Positions 48,501 to 57,756 of a stretch of 64,000 bases of DNA are shown one piece after another. The translations under genes were made by a program, and so were the position numbers. Position 1 is the stretch's first letter. The number at the start of each line of letters is the position of its first letter. The notes under the pieces were generated by a model. That model did not search any database and was not told where the DNA came from. It was given only the letters and a program-made list of their open reading frames with translations. The DNA comes from Ancylomarina sp. 16SWW S1-10-2 (lineage in GTDB: Bacteria; Bacteroidota; Bacteroidia; Bacteroidales; Marinifilaceae): contig NZ_SADB01000001.1 of the NCBI RefSeq assembly GCF_009669305.1, positions 310,001 to 374,000 on the forward strand, read 5' to 3'.

Positions 48501-48550
48501 AAACCTGAAAGATAGAACCTAATCGGTTCATATTCTTTCAGGTTTTTTTT
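48501..48550 (+). terminator. Terminator of the MFS transporter
   Basis: A long two-part stem (AAACCTGAAAGA/TCTTTCAGGTTT outside, GAACC/GGTTC inside) ends in eight T. Confidence 0.9.
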
Positions 48551-48573
48551 CTGAATAGAGATATCGTATTAAC

Positions 48574-49170
48574 TTATCTCTTATTTAATTCATCACGTAT
48601 TTGTGACGCTTTTTCGTAATCTTCATTTCCAATTGCAGTATCGAGCAATTCTTGGAGCTGAGACTTAGAATAAGCTTCAAATGGATCGGGCTTTCGAGGC
48701 GCCGATGTTGTTTTAACTTCTTTTTCAGGAGCAACTTTCGAATCATCAGACTCTCCTTCAATTTTTAAAGAGATTCCTGCCTTTTCAATAATTTCTTCAC
48801 TTGTGAAAATTGGACATTTAAATCGGAGAGCAATTGCAACAGCATCTGAAGTTCTAGAATCAATTCGAACTCTATTGTTACCACTTTCGCAAATCAATTC
48901 GGAATAGAAAATACCTTCGTGTAATCGATAAATATTAACTTCTACAATATTAATTGAAAAGGCAACAGCAAAACTTTTAAATAAATCGTGAGTTAAAGGA
49001 CGAGGCGGTTCCAGTTCTTCCAATTGGATAGCTATTGCTTGAGCTTCTACCCCTCCTATAATAATTGGGATTCTTCTCTCCCCATCTTCCTCAGCTAAAA
49101 CCAATGCATATGCACCCGTTTGAGTTTGGCTATATGATAATCCTAGTATATTTAATCTGATTTTTCCCAT
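48574..49170 (-). CDS. Bifunctional nuclease family protein (DUF151) with UVR motif
   Basis: A 198-residue protein with an N-terminal BFN/DUF151 domain (about 1-140; PIIIGGVEAQAIA, SRTSDAVAIALRF). At the C-terminus it has a UvrB/UvrC-type motif (about 165-198; DYEKASQIRDELN). The plant homologue has RNase and DNase activity; the bacterial role is not settled. The combination with a UVR motif is common in Bacteroidota. It is a single gene, divergent from rplU. Confidence 0.88.
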   Translation of the reverse strand: MGKIRLNILGLSYSQTQTGAYALVLAEEDGERRIPIIIGGVEAQAIAIQLEELEPPRPLTHDLFKSFAVAFSINIVEVNIYRLHEGIFYSELICESGNNRVRIDSRTSDAVAIALRFKCPIFTSEEIIEKAGISLKIEGESDDSKVAPEKEVKTTSAPRKPDPFEAYSKSQLQELLDTAIGNEDYEKASQIRDELNKR

Positions 49171-49572
49171 GAGTAATTCCTAATTTCAACACCTATTCAA
49201 TCAACAAGTCGACATATCATAAAAATAAACAAAAGAACTAAACGAATCCTATAAAATTCATTAAAATTATTATTCAACTAATTATATTAACAAATATATA
49301 AATTGTTTTCTGACTTCTGTTTCTGGAACGCATCCAAATTATATACTCATCCCGAGAACATTAACAATTAAACTTGTATCTTAAAAGCTCAATTAGCACA
49401 ATATAGACGTAGCAATTTACTAAATATAAACTTAAACTCAAGTCGCAATCCTTTATACCTCAAGACAACATTATAAAACATATCATTTTCATATAAAAAC
49501 ACAAATAAAGATAAACATCTGAATCATTTTATTTTAAGTATGGCTCAAAACACAATGTTTTCACTTTAAAAC
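49171..49572. other. Intergenic upstream of rplU
   Basis: About 400 AT-rich bases between divergent genes. No ORF of protein character was seen. The rplU promoter lies at its right end. Confidence 0.4.
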
Positions 49573-49603
49573 TTTGTATATCAATTATTGTTTTCTATTT
49601 TTG
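49573..49603 (+). promoter_or_regulatory. Promoter of rplU-rpmA
   Basis: TTTG (49573-49576), a 19-base spacer and TATTTTTG (49596-49603). A perfect Bacteroidota promoter, with the start expected near 49610. Confidence 0.85.
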
Positions 49604-49624
49604 CAGTCCGAAAACATTTCCATT

Positions 49625-49672
49625 GGAGGTTCGAAAAGAGGATGTTTTGAATGTATTAAAACACCCACCTTC
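49625..49672 (+). promoter_or_regulatory. Structured leader of the L21 operon
   Basis: Within the ~90-base 5' UTR, GGAGGT (49625-49630) pairs with ACCTTC (49667-49672), and TGTTTT pairs with AAAACA inside it, giving a two-helix stem with an asymmetric internal loop. It may be an autoregulatory r-protein leader. The GGAGGT is too far from the start codon to act as a ribosome-binding site. Confidence 0.5.
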
Positions 49673-49698
49673 AGGAATAAACCGAAAATTGTAGAATA

Positions 49699-50010
49699 AT
49701 GTACGCAATTGTAGAAATCGCTGGTCAGCAATTCAAAGTTGAAAAAGACCAAAAGATTTTTGTTCACAGACTTCAAACTGAAGAAGGTGGACAAGTAGAA
49801 TTCGCCAAAGTTCTTTTGTTAGACAAAGATGGTGAAATAGTAGTTGGAGCTCCAGCTATTGAAGGTGCTAAAGTTAGCGCTAAAGTAATCTCACATATGA
49901 GAGCTGATAAGATTAAAGTATTCAAAAAGAAAAGAAGAAAAGGATACAGAAAACTGAACGGTCACCGTCAGAATCTTACTCATATTCAGATTGAAGAAAT
50001 CTTTGCTTAA
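49699..50010 (+). CDS. rplU: 50S ribosomal protein L21
   Basis: A component of the large ribosomal subunit. The 103 residues have the family N-terminus [15 protein letters not shown] and the C-terminal basic segment [16 protein letters not shown]. It forms the conserved rplU-rpmA operon with L27, 19 bases downstream. Confidence 0.98.
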   Translation: MYAIVEIAGQQFKVEKDQKIFVHRLQTEEGGQVEFAKVLLLDKDGEIVVGAPAIEGAKVSAKVISHMRADKIKVFKKKRRKGYRKLNGHRQNLTHIQIEEIFA

Positions 50011-50029
50011 TCCTTAAAAATATCTAAAA

Positions 50030-50290
50030 ATGGCACATAAAAAAGGAGCCGGTAGTTCACGAAACGGTAGAGAATCCGAAAGTAAGCGATTAGGCGTAAA
50101 AATTTACGGTGGACAAGCTGCCAAAGCTGGTAGTATTATTGTTCGTCAAAGAGGAACAGTTCATAACCCAGGTGAATTCGTAGGTTGTGGAAAAGATCAC
50201 ACATTATTTGCTTTAACAGCAGGTACAGTGGTTTTCAAAAAGAAAAGAGACAACAGATCATATGTTTCTATTGAGCCTATTGCTGAATAA
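50030..50290 (+). CDS. rpmA: 50S ribosomal protein L27
   Basis: L27 reaches the peptidyl-transferase centre with its N-terminus. The 86 residues start [20 protein letters not shown], which is diagnostic and lacks the cleavable N-terminal extension seen in Firmicutes. It is the second gene of the rplU operon and is followed by a strong terminator. Confidence 0.98.
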   Translation: MAHKKGAGSSRNGRESESKRLGVKIYGGQAAKAGSIIVRQRGTVHNPGEFVGCGKDHTLFALTAGTVVFKKKRDNRSYVSIEPIAE

Positions 50291-50312
50291 TTTATTTAGC
50301 ATTAAAATATTT

Positions 50313-50355
50313 AAATCTCCTCTCTTTATTTCATGTAAAGACAGGAGATTTTTTT
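50313..50355 (+). terminator. Terminator of rplU-rpmA
   Basis: A stem AAATCTCCT/AGGAGATTT plus CTTTA/TAAAG, followed by T residues. Confidence 0.88.
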
Positions 50356-50442
50356 ATTTTTACCAATTGTTAGTAAAAAGTCTCGAGGTACTCAATACAA
50401 GTTCCATTTAATTCGAGAATAATCATATTCAATAGATATCAC

Positions 50443-51717
50443 ATGCTAAGTCTAAAATACTTACAAGAGAATAAAGAAGAAGCCATTAAGGCTTTAAGCA
50501 TAAAAAATTTCGATGCTACTCAAATTATCAATCAAGTTATTGAGTTGGATGAAGTAAGAAAAACCACTCAAGCTAAACTAGATAGCACTCAAGCTGAAAT
50601 GAATAGCCTTTCAAAAGAAATTGGTATGCTATTTAAATCAGGAAAAGCTGATGAAGCAAATACTGCTAAAGCTAAAACTGGAGAGTTGAAAGAATCCATT
50701 TCAACATTAAATACAGAAATGAATTCTACAGTAGCTGAACTACATGATTTACTTCTTAAAATTCCTAACATTCCTCATCCATCAGTACCAGCTGGTAAAG
50801 GTGAAGAGGATAATGTGATTGAAAGAACCGAAGGTGAAATGCCAAATTTATATGAAGGTGCTATACCTCATTGGGAATTGGCAAAGAAATATAATATCAT
50901 CGATTTTGAATTAGGAAATAAAATTACAGGAGCTGGTTTTCCTCTTTACCGAGGTAAAGGAGCTATCCTACAAAGAGCCTTAATCAACTTTTTTCTTGAC
51001 GAAAACCGCAAAGCTGGATACGAAGAAGTTATTCCTCCATTGATGGTAAATGAAGCTTCGGCTTATGGCACAGGTCAACTTCCTGATAAAGATGGACAGA
51101 TGTATCATGCCACTGAAGACAACTTATATTTGATTCCTACAGCAGAAGTTCCTGTTACAAACATCTACCGTGATGTGATCTTAAAAGCTGAAGACTTCCC
51201 TATTAAAAACACAGCTTACTCGGCTTGTTTCCGTCGTGAAGCAGGTTCTTACGGTAAAGATGTTCGTGGATTAAATCGTCTTCATCAGTTTGACAAAGTT
51301 GAGATTGTTCAACTTCAACATCCTGATAAATCGTATGAGACTTTAGAAGTAATGGTTGCTCATGTTGAAAGTCTTATTAAGAAATTAGGATTACCATACC
51401 GTTTATTACGCTTATGTGGTGGCGATACAAGTTTTACTTCTGCCCTAACGTTCGATTTCGAAGTTTACTCTGCAGCTCAAGACAAATGGTTAGAAGTTAG
51501 TTCTGTTTCTAATTTTGAATCGTATCAAGCAAACCGTTTGAAACTACGCTTTAAAGAAAAGAATGAGAAAAAAACGAAACTAGCTCATACATTAAATGGT
51601 AGCGCATTAGCTTTACCTAGAATATTAGCTGCTCTTTTAGAAAATAATCAGTGTGCTGAAGGGATTAGAATTCCTAAAGCTTTAATTCCTTTTACAGGAT
51701 TCGATATGATTGACTAA
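50443..51717 (+). CDS. serS: Seryl-tRNA synthetase
   Basis: It charges tRNA-Ser in the cytoplasm. The N-terminal 110 residues form the antiparallel coiled coil that grips the long variable arm. The class II catalytic core follows, with motif 2 (YSACFRREAGSYGKDVRGL) and motif 3 (LNGSALALPRILAALLE). Length (424) is standard. It is a single gene with a terminator at 51754-51782. Confidence 0.98.
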   Translation: MLSLKYLQENKEEAIKALSIKNFDATQIINQVIELDEVRKTTQAKLDSTQAEMNSLSKEIGMLFKSGKADEANTAKAKTGELKESISTLNTEMNSTVAELHDLLLKIPNIPHPSVPAGKGEEDNVIERTEGEMPNLYEGAIPHWELAKKYNIIDFELGNKITGAGFPLYRGKGAILQRALINFFLDENRKAGYEEVIPPLMVNEASAYGTGQLPDKDGQMYHATEDNLYLIPTAEVPVTNIYRDVILKAEDFPIKNTAYSACFRREAGSYGKDVRGLNRLHQFDKVEIVQLQHPDKSYETLEVMVAHVESLIKKLGLPYRLLRLCGGDTSFTSALTFDFEVYSAAQDKWLEVSSVSNFESYQANRLKLRFKEKNEKKTKLAHTLNGSALALPRILAALLENNQCAEGIRIPKALIPFTGFDMID

Positions 51718-51753
51718 GTTTTAATCAAGCAATTGATTTTAATATACCTATTT

Positions 51754-51782
51754 AAAACTCGAGGGATTTCTCTCGGGTTTTT
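51754..51782 (+). terminator. Terminator of serS
   Basis: The stem AAACTCGAG/CTCGGGTTT contains one G:T pair and is followed by TTTTT. Confidence 0.75.
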
Positions 51783-51836
51783 ATATTTTTGATTAAGTTC
51801 GTATTAGAAATAATTAACCTCACTTAATTCTATCTC

Positions 51837-53651
51837 TTGAAGAAGTATATATTATATCTGTTAGTTATATGCTTAATTATTCCTTCCCTGTCATTTGCAC
51901 AAGAAAGAAATAGCCAGTTGGCATATCGATACTTCAGAGATAAAGAATTCGAGGCTGCTTCTAGCATTTTTAATGAACTCTATCAAACAACCCAATCAAG
52001 AACTTATTACACCTATTATATAACTTGTTTATTAAAACTTGAAAATTATTCAGAAGCCGAAAAATCTGTAAAAAAAGAAATTCGTAAACATCCCGATGAT
52101 AGGCTCTTTCAGATAGAGTTAGGGTATATTTACAAGGAATCGGGTGATGCAGATAAAGCCAACAAGCAGTACAATAAAACCATTTATAATATTATTCCAA
52201 ACAAACGAGAATATATTAGTGTTGCCAATGCTTTAAGGGCTAAACGCGAATTCGAACTAGCCATAAAAACCTACAAAAAAGGACGATTGGCTTTAAAAGA
52301 AAACCACTTATTCCATTTTGAAATTGCGAATATCTACTTATATCAACGCAATTTTAAATTAATGGTTGATGAATATATGATGGCTTTATCGGTTTCGCCA
52401 GAGAAACTTCAACAAATACAGAGTCAATTACAATCTACTCTTTCTCAGGATATAAACTCAGATTTAGATCAAATACTAAAGACCAACTTAATTTCACAAG
52501 TTCAATCAAACAAAAATAATCTAGTTTACAAAGAATTACTACTGTGGTATTATACTCAAAAAAAACAATTTGAACTTGCCTTTTCTCTTGCTCAATCAAT
52601 AGACCTTCTCAAAAATAATGGTGGCGAAAAACTAATACAACTTGCTAAAACTTCTAGCAACAACAAAGATTACATCACAGCTCAAAAATGCTACGAAGTA
52701 GTTATTCAAGGAAATAATTTAAAGCTATACGGTATCGCTCAAATTGGAAATCTAGAAAACAAACATCTATATCTCGAAGCAAAACCTGATACTCAACTTA
52801 AAGACTGGGAAACTCTTTATCAAGATTACGCAACCTATTTTGATAACTTAAAAAACATAAATCAATCGATTTACACATTAATTAGATTTACACATTTAAG
52901 CGCTTTTAAACTAAACAAAATTGATAAAGCCAAAGCACAACTTAAAACAGCTTTGGAAAATCGAAACATCAGATCTGGTGATAAGGCTAATATTAAATTA
53001 GAACTAGCTAATATCAATTTACTTGAAAATAAGAAATGGGATGCCATCTTACTTTATTCTCAAATTGAAACGGGAAATAAAAATAACCCAATTGGTTATG
53101 AGGCTAAATTACAAAAAGCCAAGGTATCCTATTATTTGGGAGAATTCGATTGGGCAAAAGCACAATTAGATGTTTTAAAGGGAAGTACATCAAAACTTAT
53201 TGCTAACGACGCACTAGACTTATCTCAACTTATTGCAGACAACACAACACTTGATTCTACTTATTCGGCAATGAAATATTTTGCTAAAGCTGATTTTTTA
53301 ATTTTCCAGAATAAAACTGATTCTGCTAAAATCATGCTAAATGATTTTTTCGAAGCTTTCCCTGGACACAGCTTAAGCGACGAAGTGCATTATAGGCTCT
53401 ATGAAATAGACAATTCAAAACATCTTTATACAGAGGCTATAAAAGAATTAGGAATCATTATAAAAGAACATCCTTACGAAAACTTAGCCGCCAAATCTCT
53501 TTTTAAACAAGCCTTACTACTCGAACTTCAGAATAGAATTAAAGAGAGTGATGCCAACTATAAAAAAATAATTATAGATTATCCTGAAAGCATATATTCT
53601 GTTAAGGCACGTGAAAAGTACGCACGCATTAGGAATAAAATCACCAATTAA
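51837..53651 (+). CDS. Secreted tetratricopeptide-repeat protein
   Basis: A 604-residue TPR protein with a signal peptide (KKYILYLLVICLIIPSLSFAQ), so it acts in the periplasm or outer-membrane face. TPR-like helices run throughout, including YRYFRDKEFEAASSIFNELY at the start and SAKIMLNDFFEAFP and AIKELGIIIKEHP near the C-terminus, like assembly scaffolds such as BamD or CpoB. The start must be TTG at 51837: the next ATG is far inside and would remove the signal peptide. The function is unknown. It leads a run of plus-strand genes to ruvC. Confidence 0.85.
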   Translation: MKKYILYLLVICLIIPSLSFAQERNSQLAYRYFRDKEFEAASSIFNELYQTTQSRTYYTYYITCLLKLENYSEAEKSVKKEIRKHPDDRLFQIELGYIYKESGDADKANKQYNKTIYNIIPNKREYISVANALRAKREFELAIKTYKKGRLALKENHLFHFEIANIYLYQRNFKLMVDEYMMALSVSPEKLQQIQSQLQSTLSQDINSDLDQILKTNLISQVQSNKNNLVYKELLLWYYTQKKQFELAFSLAQSIDLLKNNGGEKLIQLAKTSSNNKDYITAQKCYEVVIQGNNLKLYGIAQIGNLENKHLYLEAKPDTQLKDWETLYQDYATYFDNLKNINQSIYTLIRFTHLSAFKLNKIDKAKAQLKTALENRNIRSGDKANIKLELANINLLENKKWDAILLYSQIETGNKNNPIGYEAKLQKAKVSYYLGEFDWAKAQLDVLKGSTSKLIANDALDLSQLIADNTTLDSTYSAMKYFAKADFLIFQNKTDSAKIMLNDFFEAFPGHSLSDEVHYRLYEIDNSKHLYTEAIKELGIIIKEHPYENLAAKSLFKQALLLELQNRIKESDANYKKIIIDYPESIYSVKAREKYARIRNKITN

Positions 53652-53675
53652 TATCAGATTATAAATTTACTTACA

Positions 53676-53990
53676 ATGATTATTTACAACACAAGTTACA
53701 TTCTACATAGTTCAATTGAAGGGGAATTTTGTGAATGGATAAAAGAAAAATTTATTCCATTAATTAAGGAAACGGGAACATTTACAAATAATTATTTTTG
53801 TAAAGTTATGGTGCAGCAAGAAGATGGTAGCCAAACCTATTCTTTACAATTATTCTTCAAAAACGAAGCCCAGCTTAATAAATATCGCCAAGATTTTGAA
53901 CCAAGATGTAAAGCTATTTTTGTGGCTAAGTACCAAACAAATATCCTTACTTTTTCAACTACAATGTTTGAACACGGCATAAGACATTAA
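53676..53990 (+). CDS. DUF4286 family protein
   Basis: A 104-residue cytoplasmic protein with the DUF4286 pattern (MIIYNTSYIL near the start, a central FCKVMVQQEDGSQTYSLQLF, and closing FEPRCKAIFVAKYQTNILTF). The fold is probably ferredoxin-like. The family occurs mainly in Bacteroidota and has no known function. It lies 24 bases after the TPR gene and before the EamA transporter, probably in the same transcript. Confidence 0.85.
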   Translation: MIIYNTSYILHSSIEGEFCEWIKEKFIPLIKETGTFTNNYFCKVMVQQEDGSQTYSLQLFFKNEAQLNKYRQDFEPRCKAIFVAKYQTNILTFSTTMFEHGIRH

Positions 53991-54030
53991 TTTCAAATAT
54001 TTAATTGTATTTTAATTCAGTTCTGAAGTT

Positions 54031-54915
54031 TTGAAGAAACAAAGCCAAGCCTATATTTTTGCATTAACTGCAACTTTATTATGGTCAACCGTTGCTACAG
54101 CATTTAAAATTGCCCTTAATGGAATGGACTACCTTCATCTATTAGGTATTTCATCTGCTACCGCTACGATCCTATTTACGACAATACTCATTTTTAATGG
54201 CGAACTAAAAGCAATATGGAGTACACCCAAATCTGCTGTACTTCAGTCTGCACTATTAGGCTTTCTCAATCCGTTTCTCTATTACCTTATACTATTTAAG
54301 GCCTACTCTTTATTATCGGCACAATTAGCGCTTAGCTTAAATTACATTTGGCCCATAACTCTCGTTCTTCTTTCTATTCCAATTCTTAAACAAAAAATTG
54401 GACTAAAAAGCATAGCTTGTATTCTACTCAGCTTTATTGGAGTTATCATCATTGCAAACAAAGGTTCATTCACGAGCATTCAATCTCCCAACACATGGGG
54501 AATTATTTTAGCTTTGGGAAGCTCTATAGTTTGGTCTCTATTCTGGATTTTTAATACAAAAGATGAACGCAAGGCTACTCACAAACTTTTTTTGAACTTT
54601 GTTTTCGGCCTTATTTTTAGCCTAATTACTTTGGCTTTCTTCGGTAAAATAACCCTACCCGATTCTAATAGTATAACTGCGGCAATATACATTGGACTGA
54701 TAGAATGTGGTATAGCTTATATTTTTTGGTTAAAAGCAATGAAACTTACAAGTAGTATGGATAAAATTGGGAATCTAGTTTTTCTCAGCCCTTTTATTTC
54801 CCTTTTCCTACTTCATTTAATTATCGGGGAATCTATATACCTTAGCACTTGGATAGGTCTTGCGATTATTATAATTGGCATACTTCTTCAAAAAATTACA
54901 TCTAAAAAACAATAA
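54031..54915 (+). CDS. EamA/DMT-family permease
   Basis: A 294-residue inner-membrane protein with ten predicted membrane segments forming two EamA repeats. It is related to drug/metabolite exporters (RhaT/YdcZ type) such as aromatic amino-acid exporter YddG. The substrate cannot be told. The start is TTG at 54031: the first internal ATG (residue 32) would delete the first helix. Its stop is two bases before the ruvC start, so translation of the two may be coupled. Confidence 0.85.
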   Translation: MKKQSQAYIFALTATLLWSTVATAFKIALNGMDYLHLLGISSATATILFTTILIFNGELKAIWSTPKSAVLQSALLGFLNPFLYYLILFKAYSLLSAQLALSLNYIWPITLVLLSIPILKQKIGLKSIACILLSFIGVIIIANKGSFTSIQSPNTWGIILALGSSIVWSLFWIFNTKDERKATHKLFLNFVFGLIFSLITLAFFGKITLPDSNSITAAIYIGLIECGIAYIFWLKAMKLTSSMDKIGNLVFLSPFISLFLLHLIIGESIYLSTWIGLAIIIIGILLQKITSKKQ

Positions 54916-54917
54916 AT

Positions 54918-55469
54918 TTGAACAAGGATAGAATCATAATGGGTATTGACCCAGGAACAAACTGTATGGGTTACGCTCTACTTAAAGTCATAGGGAAAAA
55001 GCCAGTCATACTAGTTTCGGGTATTTTAGATTTAAAAAAATTGGGCGATCCTTATCTAAAACTACAGCGTATATTCAGACGAACTCTTCAAGTCATTGAT
55101 GAGTACAAACCAGATGAACTAGCTATTGAATCTCAGTTTTTTGGCAAGAATGTACAATCAATGTTGAAACTAGGACGAGCTCAGGGAGTCTGTATTGCAG
55201 CAGCTCTTCAACGTGACATTCCAATTACAGAATATGCTCCTCGTAAAATTAAATTAGCGGTTACAGGTACTGGTACAGCATCGAAAGAACAAATGGCAAC
55301 CATTATGGATCACTATTTTAACCTACCGAACTTCCCAACTAACTCTGATGAAACCGATGCCATAGCCATTGCACTTTGTCATTTCTTTCAAGCAAATCCT
55401 CTTCTAGGCTCAAAAAAAGCAAGTTCTTGGTCCGATTTTGTAAAACAAAACCCAGGTCGAGTTAAATAA
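54918..55469 (+). CDS. ruvC: Holliday-junction endonuclease RuvC
   Basis: It resolves Holliday junctions with RuvAB during recombination repair. The RNase-H-like fold is visible, with catalytic carboxylates in IMGIDPGTN (Asp near 10), LAIESQFF (Glu near 70) and the C-terminal DETDAIAIALCH. Length (183) is normal. I take TTG at 54918 because it gives a full first beta strand; ATG at 54939 would start right at the catalytic Asp. A terminator follows at 55620-55664. Confidence 0.95.
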   Translation: MNKDRIIMGIDPGTNCMGYALLKVIGKKPVILVSGILDLKKLGDPYLKLQRIFRRTLQVIDEYKPDELAIESQFFGKNVQSMLKLGRAQGVCIAAALQRDIPITEYAPRKIKLAVTGTGTASKEQMATIMDHYFNLPNFPTNSDETDAIAIALCHFFQANPLLGSKKASSWSDFVKQNPGRVK

Positions 55470-55619
55470 TAAATTTCAAGAAAAAACGTCACACAAAAGG
55501 TAGACATACCAAACCTCTCATTTTGAAAACCAAAAGTGAGATTATAATGTTACTTCTTAGTTCGACAATTACGATGAATACACTAAATATCTACATATTA
55601 GGACGAAACATTTATATAA

Positions 55620-55664
55620 AAAAAGCCGTTAAAAGGAAATTGAATCTCCTTTTAACGGCTTTTT
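55620..55664. terminator. Bidirectional terminator between ruvC and the HIT gene
   Basis: An 18-bp perfect stem (55620-55637 with 55647-55664), A-rich on the left and T-rich on the right, between convergent genes. Confidence 0.92.
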
Positions 55665-55704
55665 ATATTTTTAAGGCTTTTTCAGTACGTACCAATAGCG
55701 TCTA

Positions 55705-56130
55705 CTAGTATCTATAAAAGCCATTTAAGTTGACTTGATCGGAGTTCTTACGGATTGTCTCAGCCATTTCAGATAATTCCTCTTGTGAAGGATTTAATTT
55801 TGGATTAGAGAAATCTAAATCACCAAGTGCATTCATAGGCACTAAATGAATATGCGTATGAGGCACTTCAAGTCCAATAACAGCAACACCAATTCGTTTA
55901 CATTCAACCGATTTTTCTATAGCCTTAGCCACGCGCTTGGCAAATAAAGTCAATCCTACATAAACATCATCTTCCAAATCAAAAATATAACTCACTTCTG
56001 CCTTTGGAATCACTAACGTGTGTCCCATAGCTAATGGGTTTATATCTAAAAAAGCAAGATAGTTATCGTCTTCAGCAATTTTATGGCAAGGAATCTCACC
56101 ATTTACAATCTTTGTGAATATTGTTGACAT
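55705..56130 (-). CDS. HIT-family nucleotide hydrolase (HinT-like)
   Basis: A 141-residue histidine-triad protein with the active motif HTHIHLVPM (near residue 96) and the N-terminal signature IFTKIVNGEIPCHKIAED. Family members hydrolyse nucleoside phosphoramidates or aminoacyl-adenylates. It lies 38 bases after greA on the same strand and is probably cotranscribed. Confidence 0.92.
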   Translation of the reverse strand: MSTIFTKIVNGEIPCHKIAEDDNYLAFLDINPLAMGHTLVIPKAEVSYIFDLEDDVYVGLTLFAKRVAKAIEKSVECKRIGVAVIGLEVPHTHIHLVPMNALGDLDFSNPKLNPSQEELSEMAETIRKNSDQVNLNGFYRY

Positions 56131-56168
56131 CCTTTTATTTTTTATTTAAGCTTTGTATAGAGTACAAA

Positions 56169-56642
56169 TTATATTGAAATATCGATAATTTCAAATGGAA
56201 TTACACCATTAGGAACCGTAATTTCTACAACATCACCAACAACTTTACCAATTAAGCCCTTAGCAATAGGTGTATTAATCGACAGCTTACCTTTCTTAAA
56301 ATCAGCTTCAGTTTCAGACACCAAAGTATAAGTCATAACAGCACCATTCTTAGTGTTCTTAATCGTTACTTTATTCAACATCTGAACTTTAGATGTATCA
56401 ATTTTACTCTCATCAATAATACGACTATTTATCAAAATTCCTTTCAATCGTGAAATTTTAGCCTCAAGTAATCCTTGTGCCTCTTTTGCCGCATCGTACT
56501 CAGCATTCTCTGATAAATCACCCTTATCAATAGCCTCTCCAATTTGTCTTGAAATCTCAGGACGCTCAACGGTTTGCAATTTATCCAATTCTGCTTTTAA
56601 TTTCTTAAAACCGTCTTCGGTTATATATGAATATTTAGACAT
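56169..56642 (-). CDS. greA: Transcription elongation factor GreA
   Basis: GreA enters the RNA-polymerase secondary channel and stimulates cleavage of backtracked RNA. The N-terminal coiled coil carries the acidic tip SENAEYDAAKEAQ (Asp and Glu near residues 42-45), and the C-terminal FKBP-like domain ends KGLIGKVVGDVVEI. Length (157) is typical. A TATATTTG element at 56762-56769 is a possible promoter about 115 bases upstream. Confidence 0.96.
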   Translation of the reverse strand: MSKYSYITEDGFKKLKAELDKLQTVERPEISRQIGEAIDKGDLSENAEYDAAKEAQGLLEAKISRLKGILINSRIIDESKIDTSKVQMLNKVTIKNTKNGAVMTYTLVSETEADFKKGKLSINTPIAKGLIGKVVGDVVEITVPNGVIPFEIIDISI

Positions 56643-56761
56643 AAATCCTCGTATTATTTTCTATCGTTTATTTTATTCTTTTGTTATACCAAATAATCTA
56701 TTCATTGCTCACTCGATATAAAAACAAAAAGAATCCCAACACTGCGGAACTCTTTCAGGTG

Positions 56762-56769
56762 CAAATATA
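56762..56769 (-). promoter_or_regulatory. Possible -7 element of greA
   Basis: TATATTTG on the minus strand fits TAnnTTTG. No TTTG lies at the expected upstream distance, so this is weak. Confidence 0.35.
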
Positions 56770-56835
56770 TACAATTAAACTTAATGCACCTATAATTTAA
56801 CTCTGACGTTAATATAAAAGTACTGAAATTTTTAA

Positions 56836-57234
56836 TTAGATATACTTTCTATCTAATATTTCCCTATAAATTATAGCCTGTTTCCAGTCAATCTCATCAT
56901 CATCTTCAAACTCATCATCTTCCACCTCCTTTATTGCTGGAGATCTGTATTTTATAGGTTCTCTTTTTATTTTATCTATTGGTATTTCTTCAATTTTATC
57001 CTCTACAATTTCATCTTGCATCACCCCATAAGGATGTTCTTGCTCAGCTTCGAAAACATTTCCTCCCAATAAAGAATCAAAAATATGCTCTACGCTAGTA
57101 GATAACTTACCCTCTGGTTGAAGATCGTCATCGGCTTGTGGTATATTTACAGGCTTTTTCTTTTTAAGAGCACCGAAAATAACAAACACAATCATTAATA
57201 CGATATAAAGTATATTTCCCCAATCACCTTTCAT
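56836..57234 (-). CDS. Hypothetical membrane-anchored acidic protein
   Basis: The frame opens at 57267. The ATG at 57234 puts the single membrane segment (GNILYIVLMIVFVIFGAL, about residues 4-22) right at the N-terminus, followed by KKKK, so the 110-residue acidic remainder should face the cytoplasm. I recognise no domain. It ends with DWKQAIIYREILDRKY, a phrase also seen at the end of many uncharacterised Bacteroidota proteins. It is divergent from the Rieske-like gene, only 51 bases apart. Confidence 0.7.
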   Translation of the reverse strand: MKGDWGNILYIVLMIVFVIFGALKKKKPVNIPQADDDLQPEGKLSTSVEHIFDSLLGGNVFEAEQEHPYGVMQDEIVEDKIEEIPIDKIKREPIKYRSPAIKEVEDDEFEDDDEIDWKQAIIYREILDRKYI

Positions 57235-57285
57235 AATTGTAATATTTATTCCTAATTTTATATCCACTCCATAAAATCAATATTT

Positions 57286-57756
57286 ATGAAACTGAGACAG
57301 TCAAATTTACATTTTTTTTTCCTATTTCTATTTATATTGATAGACCTTTCTTCGTGTAGTAAGGGTACTGATATTGATGAAATAGTTCCATATACACTTG
57401 TAGATTTCACCTACCATGATAATGAAAATAAACTTGGTGCTGAAAATAATTGTATTTACCTAGATGAAGAAACTATTGGAATTTCAAAAGTTGGTTATAA
57501 AAATCATGGTATTATTCTCGTTCACTTAAATGATGGTATCGTTGCATTCGATGCAACCTGTACTAATGACGTGGAATCAGATAACCATTTAGAACTTGAT
57601 GGCAACTTTGCTGTCTGCCCAGATTGCGATAGCAAATTCAACATATTACAAGTTGGAGAGCCTTTTTCTGGATCAGTAGCTCGATACTCTCTAAAAACAT
57701 ACAAAACGTCGACTTATTCTTTAGGCAACCACGCAACAATAAGAGTTCGAAATTAA
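57286..57756 (+). CDS. Rieske-like lipoprotein lacking the histidine ligands
   Basis: A 156-residue lipoprotein (lipobox DLSSC, Cys24). Residues 75-150 have the layout of a Rieske domain: a first box C92-T-N94 and a second box C111-P-D-C114 with the family spacing of 16 residues between them. The two histidines that bind the iron in Rieske centres are replaced by Asn and Cys. Cys56 is a further possible ligand. Either the centre has changed ligands or metal has been lost. No partner oxidoreductase is nearby, and the function is unknown. Confidence 0.65.
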   Translation: MKLRQSNLHFFFLFLFILIDLSSCSKGTDIDEIVPYTLVDFTYHDNENKLGAENNCIYLDEETIGISKVGYKNHGIILVHLNDGIVAFDATCTNDVESDNHLELDGNFAVCPDCDSKFNILQVGEPFSGSVARYSLKTYKTSTYSLGNHATIRVRN

